Of a stretch of DNA of 64,000 nucleotides, positions 59,143-64,000 are shown one piece after another. The stretch comes from Balaenoptera acutorostrata (taxonomy: Eukaryota > Chordata > Mammalia > Artiodactyla > Balaenopteridae), in the NCBI RefSeq assembly GCF_949987535.1, contig NC_080070.1, positions 10,536,016-10,600,015 of the forward strand, read 5' to 3'. A program made the translations under genes and the position numbers. The notes below the pieces were generated by a model, which saw nothing but the letters and a program-made list of their open reading frames with translations, searched no databases and was not told where the DNA came from. Numbering within the stretch: position 1 is the first letter of the stretch; each line of letters begins with the position of its first letter.

Positions 59143-60341
59143 AAAAATAGTTTTAAACTTTGTATGGAAACACAAAATATTATCCTGAATAACCAAAACT
59201 ACCTTGAGAAAGAAGAACAGAGCTGGAAGAATAAAGCACCCCTATTTCAGACCATACTACAGAGCTACAGTAGTCAAAACAGTATGGTACTGACACAAAA
59301 ATAGACACATAGGTCAATGGAACAGAATAGAGACCCCAGAAATAAACCCATGCACTTATGGTCAATTAATCTATGACAAAGGAGGCAATAATATACAATG
59401 AAGAAAAGAGTCTCTTCAATAAGTGATGTTGGGAAAACTGGACAGCACATATAAATGAATGAAATTGGAACATTTTCAAACATCATATACAAAATTAAAC
59501 TCAAAATGGATTAAAGAACTAAATGTAAGACCAGAAACCATAAGACTCCTAGAGGAAGACATAGGCAGAACACTCTGCCATAAAATGTACCAATATTTTT
59601 TTGGATCTGTCTCCTAAAGCAAAGGAAATAAAAGCAAAAATAAACAAATGGGACCTAATTAGACTTATAGGCTTTTGCACAGCAAAGGAAACCATCAACA
59701 GAATGAAAAGACAACCTACTGAATTGCAAATGAAATGCCTGAAATGATATGACTGAGAAAATATTTGCAAATGATATGACTGATAAGGGGTTAATATCCA
59801 AAATATATAAAAAGCTCATACAACTCAACATCAAAGAAACAAACAACCCAGTTAAAAAATGGGCAAAAGAACTGAACAGACATTTTTCCAAAGAGGACAG
59901 CCATGGATTTCAGCTGTTCCAAAGAGGACATGCAGATGGCCAACAGGCACATGCTCAACATCACTAACTATTAAGAGAAATGCAAATCAAAACCACAATG
60001 ATATATTACCTCACACCGGTCAGAATGGCTATCATCAAAAAGAACACAAATAACAACACTTGACAAGGATGTGGAGAAAAGGGAAACCTTGTACACTGTT
60101 GATGGGAATATAAATTGGTGCAGCCACTGTGAACACAGTATGAAGGTTTCTCAAAAAACTAAAAACAGAACTACCATATGACCCACAAATTCCACTCCTG
60201 GGTATATATCTGAAACAAAACAAAACAAAACAAAAACACTAATTTGAAAAGATACATGTACCCCAATGTTTATAGCAGCATTATTTACAATCACCAAGAT
60301 ATGGAAGTGTCCATCAACAGATGAATGGATAAAGAAGATGT

Positions 60342-60391
<50 letters not shown>

Positions 60392-60887
60392 TACACACAA
60401 GGTATATATATATATACATATATACATATATATATACATATGCACAATGGAAAACTACTCAGCCATAAAAAAAGAATGGAATTTTGCCATTTGCGACAAC
60501 ATGAACAGACTTGTAGGGTATTATGCTAAGTTAAATATGTCAGACAGAGAAAGACAAATACTGTATGATATTACTTACATGGGGAATCTAAAAAATACAA
60601 AAAATTAGTGAATATAACAAAAAAGAAACAGACTCACAGATACAGAGAACAAATTAGTGGTTACCAGTGGGGAGAGGGAAAGTGGGAGGGGCAACTTAGG
60701 GATAGGGGATTAAGAGGTACAAATTATTATGTATAAAATAAGTTACAAATATATATTGTACAGCATGGGGAATATAGCCAATATTTTATAATAACTGTAA
60801 ATGAAGTATAACCTTTAAAAACTGTGAATCACTGTATTGTACACCTGTAACATATAATATTATACATCAACTATACTTCAATTAAAA
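59143..60887 (+). mobile_element. 5'-truncated L1 with TSD
   Basis: Begins inside the ORF2 region downstream of RT and runs through the ORF2 C-terminus (near 60480) and 3' UTR to an A tail at 60883-60890. Target duplication 59127-59142 and 60888-60903 ('aaaatata.tt.cttg', 14 of 16 identical). Two 14-15-base duplications in the body (59742/59769 and 59886/59917) break the frame. An (AT)22 run at 60345-60388 sits where the ORF2 end has 'gatgtggcacatatat'-type sequence. All ORFs here are pieces of this element on one strand or shadows on the other. Confidence 0.92.
60345..60388. repeat. (AT)22 microsatellite within L1
   Basis: Pure AT run, followed by a shorter (TA)n/(CATA)n stretch up to about 60440. 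Confidence 0.97.
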
Positions 60888-60903
60888 AAAATATATTTAC
60901 TTG

Positions 60904-61442
60904 TGTCCTTGGACTTCTCCTGCACAAGCTTTAATACCCCAAATCTATGGATATAATCACTGGTAACATCTGTCAGTGCTTGAATTATTTTTCACTGTGG
61001 TTTTCCATGGTTATTTTACAGTTAACATACAATTTTTAAAAAAATTTTACCTGAAATTAGCCTCTAAATTTCTCTAGTTGATTGTTAGGTCATAAGCCAG
61101 TTGGAGACATAGCAGGTATGCCTCTCAGTTAATAGACTCATGTGTGAAAGAAATTTAAGTTTATGTTCTATTATCTCAGCTTAATTTTGAGCCTCTATCC
61201 CACTGGATTAGTGATGCCATTATTCTTAGTCTTTGGAGTTAGGGAGCTTTGCCCTGATTCCTAATGCCTCAGCTTTTGTCAAGGTGTGGAGTGGCTTACA
61301 CACCGGCAAGAAATTAAGGGATGAGAGGCCAACTGGTCCTCAAGTTATCCATCCTCAAGTCAGAAGAGACATAAACCATCACCTGAGCATAGATTGTGCC
61401 TTTGGTGTTGTATCTAAAATGTCATCACCATACCCAAGGTCA
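60904..61442. other. Unassigned stretch
   Basis: No gene or repeat recognised. The 79-codon frame at 61233-61472 runs into the neighbouring L1. Confidence 0.4.
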
Positions 61443-61745
61443 TCTATATTGTTCTTCTATGTTATTTTCTAGGAGTTTCAGAGCTTTTCTTTTTATATTT
61501 GGGTCTATGATCCATTTTGAGTTAATTTTTGTGAAGTAGTAACATCTGTGTCTAGATTTTTTTTTTCTTTTACCCATGATCGTTTGTTTTAAAAAAACAG
61601 AACAAAAAAATGCCTTTTCTCCATTACATTACCTGTACTCTTCTGTCAAAGATCAGTTGACTATATTCATAAGGGTCTGTTTCTGGGCTATTGTATTCCA
61701 TTGATCTGTTTGCCCTTTAACTAGAGTTCCTGATTTTTAACCCCC
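61443..61745 (-). mobile_element. L1 ORF2 fragment, antisense
   Basis: 'ttctatgttattttctagga', 'atgatccattttgagttaat', 'gtcaaagatcagttgactat' and 'ttgtattccattgatctgtt' are antisense L1 ORF2 landmarks in order. A poly-T/A segment (61555-61610) interrupts them. Truncated at both ends. Confidence 0.82.
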
Positions 61746-62935
61746 AATTTCCTTTTTATAAACTGGGACATTGAACATTGCATGGGGTGCCCTAGAATTA
61801 TGTCTTCATTACAAAATTGGCTCATCAGTTGTCAATTCTAATTAAACACAATTAAAATAGACTGTCCATCTTCCTCTGCAGTCTGTCCTTACACTTAACA
61901 TTTAAAGCAAATGCATAACCAACTTCTTAATATTAGAATCCACGTAATCAATCTTTTTCTAAAAGCTCTTTTTATTTTTTCCCTTCTATGAGTTCTGGGG
62001 ACCCTCATCATATTTTTGTAACAATTACTGGGAATTGGTGAATCTCACCAATGCTATTGCAGTGATTTTCTCCAGTGGTTGTTTCCATTAGAATGCTGGT
62101 CTGTCCAGCTGCTTGATCCTGCAGTGGGCTTCTCACTCCTCACATTGCCATCGGCAATGATCATGATAGTATAAGAATCTTGCAGATTCCTGTGACACAG
62201 TTTATGAATTGCCTTGAAAAGTGCTGTGCACCTACTAAGAATGGCTTTTCATGATGAATTAAGATAAGTATTCATTGGATTTAATCTGGAGACCGAGGCG
62301 TACGTTCAAGTTTTGCTAATAGCTATCTATATTTTCTAGTAACATGGAAAAAAATACCTAACTTAGGAAAAAGTATCTAACCTTTTTTGCATCTATTTTT
62401 GAAATTTCTTTAACAAGCAGTGATGTTTTCAGGCCTTGTTTAGGTCTGTTCAAAAGACTTTGTAAGGAATATATATGGAATATACATGCCTATGTGTTTT
62501 GAAAATTATTATTCAACTGTTGATAATTCATTTTTATTCCAAAGACACAGAAAATGATATTATTGATTCAGTCATGTAGAAATAATTAACGATATGGTAT
62601 TTGAATATGTTTTAACTTTTTCTCTTTTTTTTTTTTTTTCTGTTTCTGTGAGAACAAAACGCTTCTAGGCGGGATTACCACAAGGACATGAGCCCTTAGA
62701 GACTTCTTGCTCTATAAATATTCTGCTCGTCTGAGATCTTTTCTGAACTTCAGAATATATTATAAATGCTAGGAGATATTTTTACTTCAAGTAGAGTAAA
62801 AATTGAAATTCAAACGCTTTCTAATGAACGGCAAAATTAAAGAGATATAGTGTTGCATTATTTCAGCAGAGCATCTGATAAAGAGTTCCCTGGTAAAGAT
62901 GTCCTGTAAGGATGTTCTAAGTGGAGTTGACAACA
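61746..62935. other. Unassigned AT-rich stretch
   Basis: No gene or named repeat. T15 near 62625-62639. Confidence 0.4.
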
Positions 62936-63240
62936 TCTGCTCACTCATCCAACCTACTCCTCCCCAGAGTCCCAACTGTATCAGGATCTCCATTTGCTCA
63001 CCTGCTCAAATAAGAATATTGTCAACTCTCCCTGCTTCCTCTTCTACATCTCAGAATTCTCTTCCTTCTGCCTCTTCCAGGTTCGCGGTCATTGCTCCTG
63101 TTCGGGCTCCACCCCTCTGATCTAGATAATTGTATAAATTTCTGAGATCTTCGTCACTCTACCCCCTGCAGCCTCCACCTCCAATCAATCCTGTCAGGTT
63201 AACCTATGCAAAAAATGCAGCTCCAGATACATCTTTTTCC
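62936..63240 (+). repeat. Possible L2 fragment
   Basis: 'tctgatctagataattgtat...accccctgcagcctccacct...caatcaatcctgtcaggtt' follows L2 ORF2-end order with heavy divergence. The 73-codon frame 62899-63120 is incidental. Confidence 0.4.
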
Positions 63241-64000
63241 TCCTTTAAAGAAAATCATCACTATTTCTCCCTTTTCTTTAAAGGAAATTTCAGACTATTC
63301 AAATATATTAGTGTGGTTTCAAAACCCATTTCAATCTAGTTCCCAAATAACTTTTCAGCAATCTCTCAATCACAAGTTTCACATTCAATCTTTTCTCAAT
63401 CATATTCCACACTATTTTCTATTTCCCTAAAATGACACCTCTGGAGTACTTCATGTCAAAAGTATTCTTCTACTCTTCCTAGTTTCTGAGTTAAGGTGAG
63501 AATTTACTATCTAAAGGGGTTCTGAAAAATTGTAAATGTATGTGGAGGAAAATCAGAAAATCTGAATACTGTCTTTGAGGAATGCTTGAGAATCAGGGGT
63601 TTTGTTGTTGTTTTGGAATAGGTGTTTGTTTATTTGGCCTAGAGACAATAAAACTTTCTGAGGGTGATTTTAATATTTAAAACATGTCATGATGTAAATG
63701 GAATAGACTAATTCTTTGTAATACAACAGGATTTGAACAAATGAGTAGAATTTATAGTGATGCAATCTTTTGATGAGTATTATTTTTTCAAAACAAAGGA
63801 CAATTTTAATTGGCATTGGAAAAAAGAACATGAGTGTACTGCTAACCTAGTCCCTTTATATACAGGATTTCTTAAATCCTTACTACTCTGTAAAATTTTT
63901 AAGAATGTTTACTGATAAAAGCAGAGAGATTCAGAAAGGTTTAAGCAACAAAGCCAAGATTTAAATTCCAAAATGACTCACTCAAAATGAAGTGTGTGTC
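63241..64000. other. Unassigned AT-rich stretch to window end
   Basis: No gene or named repeat. Two overlapping short frames at 63130-63430 are unsupported. Confidence 0.4.

Noticed and set aside
1..64000. An undescribed multi-gene system
   Set aside because: No run of real genes exists in the window; recognised coding similarity is confined to L1, ERV and Tigger remnants, all broken.

Overview
The window is vertebrate, almost certainly mammalian, nuclear DNA. It is AT-rich, has no operon-like coding, and every longer open stretch with a recognisable relative lies inside a transposable element. Lineage-informative repeats are tRNA-derived SINEs of the CHR type (about 11019-11147 minus, 42323-42628 minus, 46674-46975 plus) and L1 3' ends of the cetartiodactyl kind (1-695, 26707-27299, 59143-60887). 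The well-preserved CHR-2-like SINE at 46674 points to a cetacean (whale or dolphin); a hippo or ruminant is less likely. I found no host gene exon, functional RNA gene, CRISPR array or prokaryotic system. Without an alignment I cannot say whether the window is intergenic or intronic.

Layout. 1-695: L1 3' end. 1.9-2.73 kb: L1M-type 5' region. 3.4-12.6 kb is an LTR-element cluster: an antisense solo LTR, a degraded gammaretrovirus-like provirus (gag, protease and integrase remnants, polypurine tract, 3' LTR; no 5' LTR, most of RT/RNase H or env recognised), an antisense solo LTR with an exact 4-bp target duplication, a MaLR (MLT1-like) LTR, two further LTRs, a SINE, and a solo LTR with a near-perfect 6-bp duplication. 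12.6-22.5 kb is mostly unassigned AT-rich DNA with MIR, MER5-like and L2 relics. 22.5-24.0 kb is an antisense L2 interrupted by an internal L1 ORF2 fragment. 25.9-27.3 kb holds two antisense L1 3' ends. 33.5-36.1 kb is an old 5'-rich L1M copy that has lost most of ORF1. 37.5-38.3 kb is a Tigger DNA transposon, followed by an old L1ME-like ORF2/3' fragment to 39.7 kb. 42.3-46.98 kb carries two CHR SINEs, a hAT-type element and a MIR. 50.6-51.7 kb stacks an antisense MaLR LTR, a dUTPase-like retroviral fragment and Tigger-type ends against a 200-N assembly gap. 53.1-54.05 kb is a second Tigger element retaining most of a transposase C-terminus. 59.1-60.9 kb is a 5'-truncated L1 with target duplications, followed by an antisense L1 fragment.

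Nothing here acts as a co-operating gene set. The biology is the layering of retrotransposons, endogenous retroviruses and DNA transposons, including nested insertions, solo-LTR formation and small templated duplications. Family names come from recognition by eye; a RepeatMasker/Dfam run with a cetacean library would settle them. No convincing undescribed system was found. The best leads are an L1 fragment with target duplications but no poly(A), two short local duplications inside one L1, and a Tigger copy with a nearly open transposase tail.
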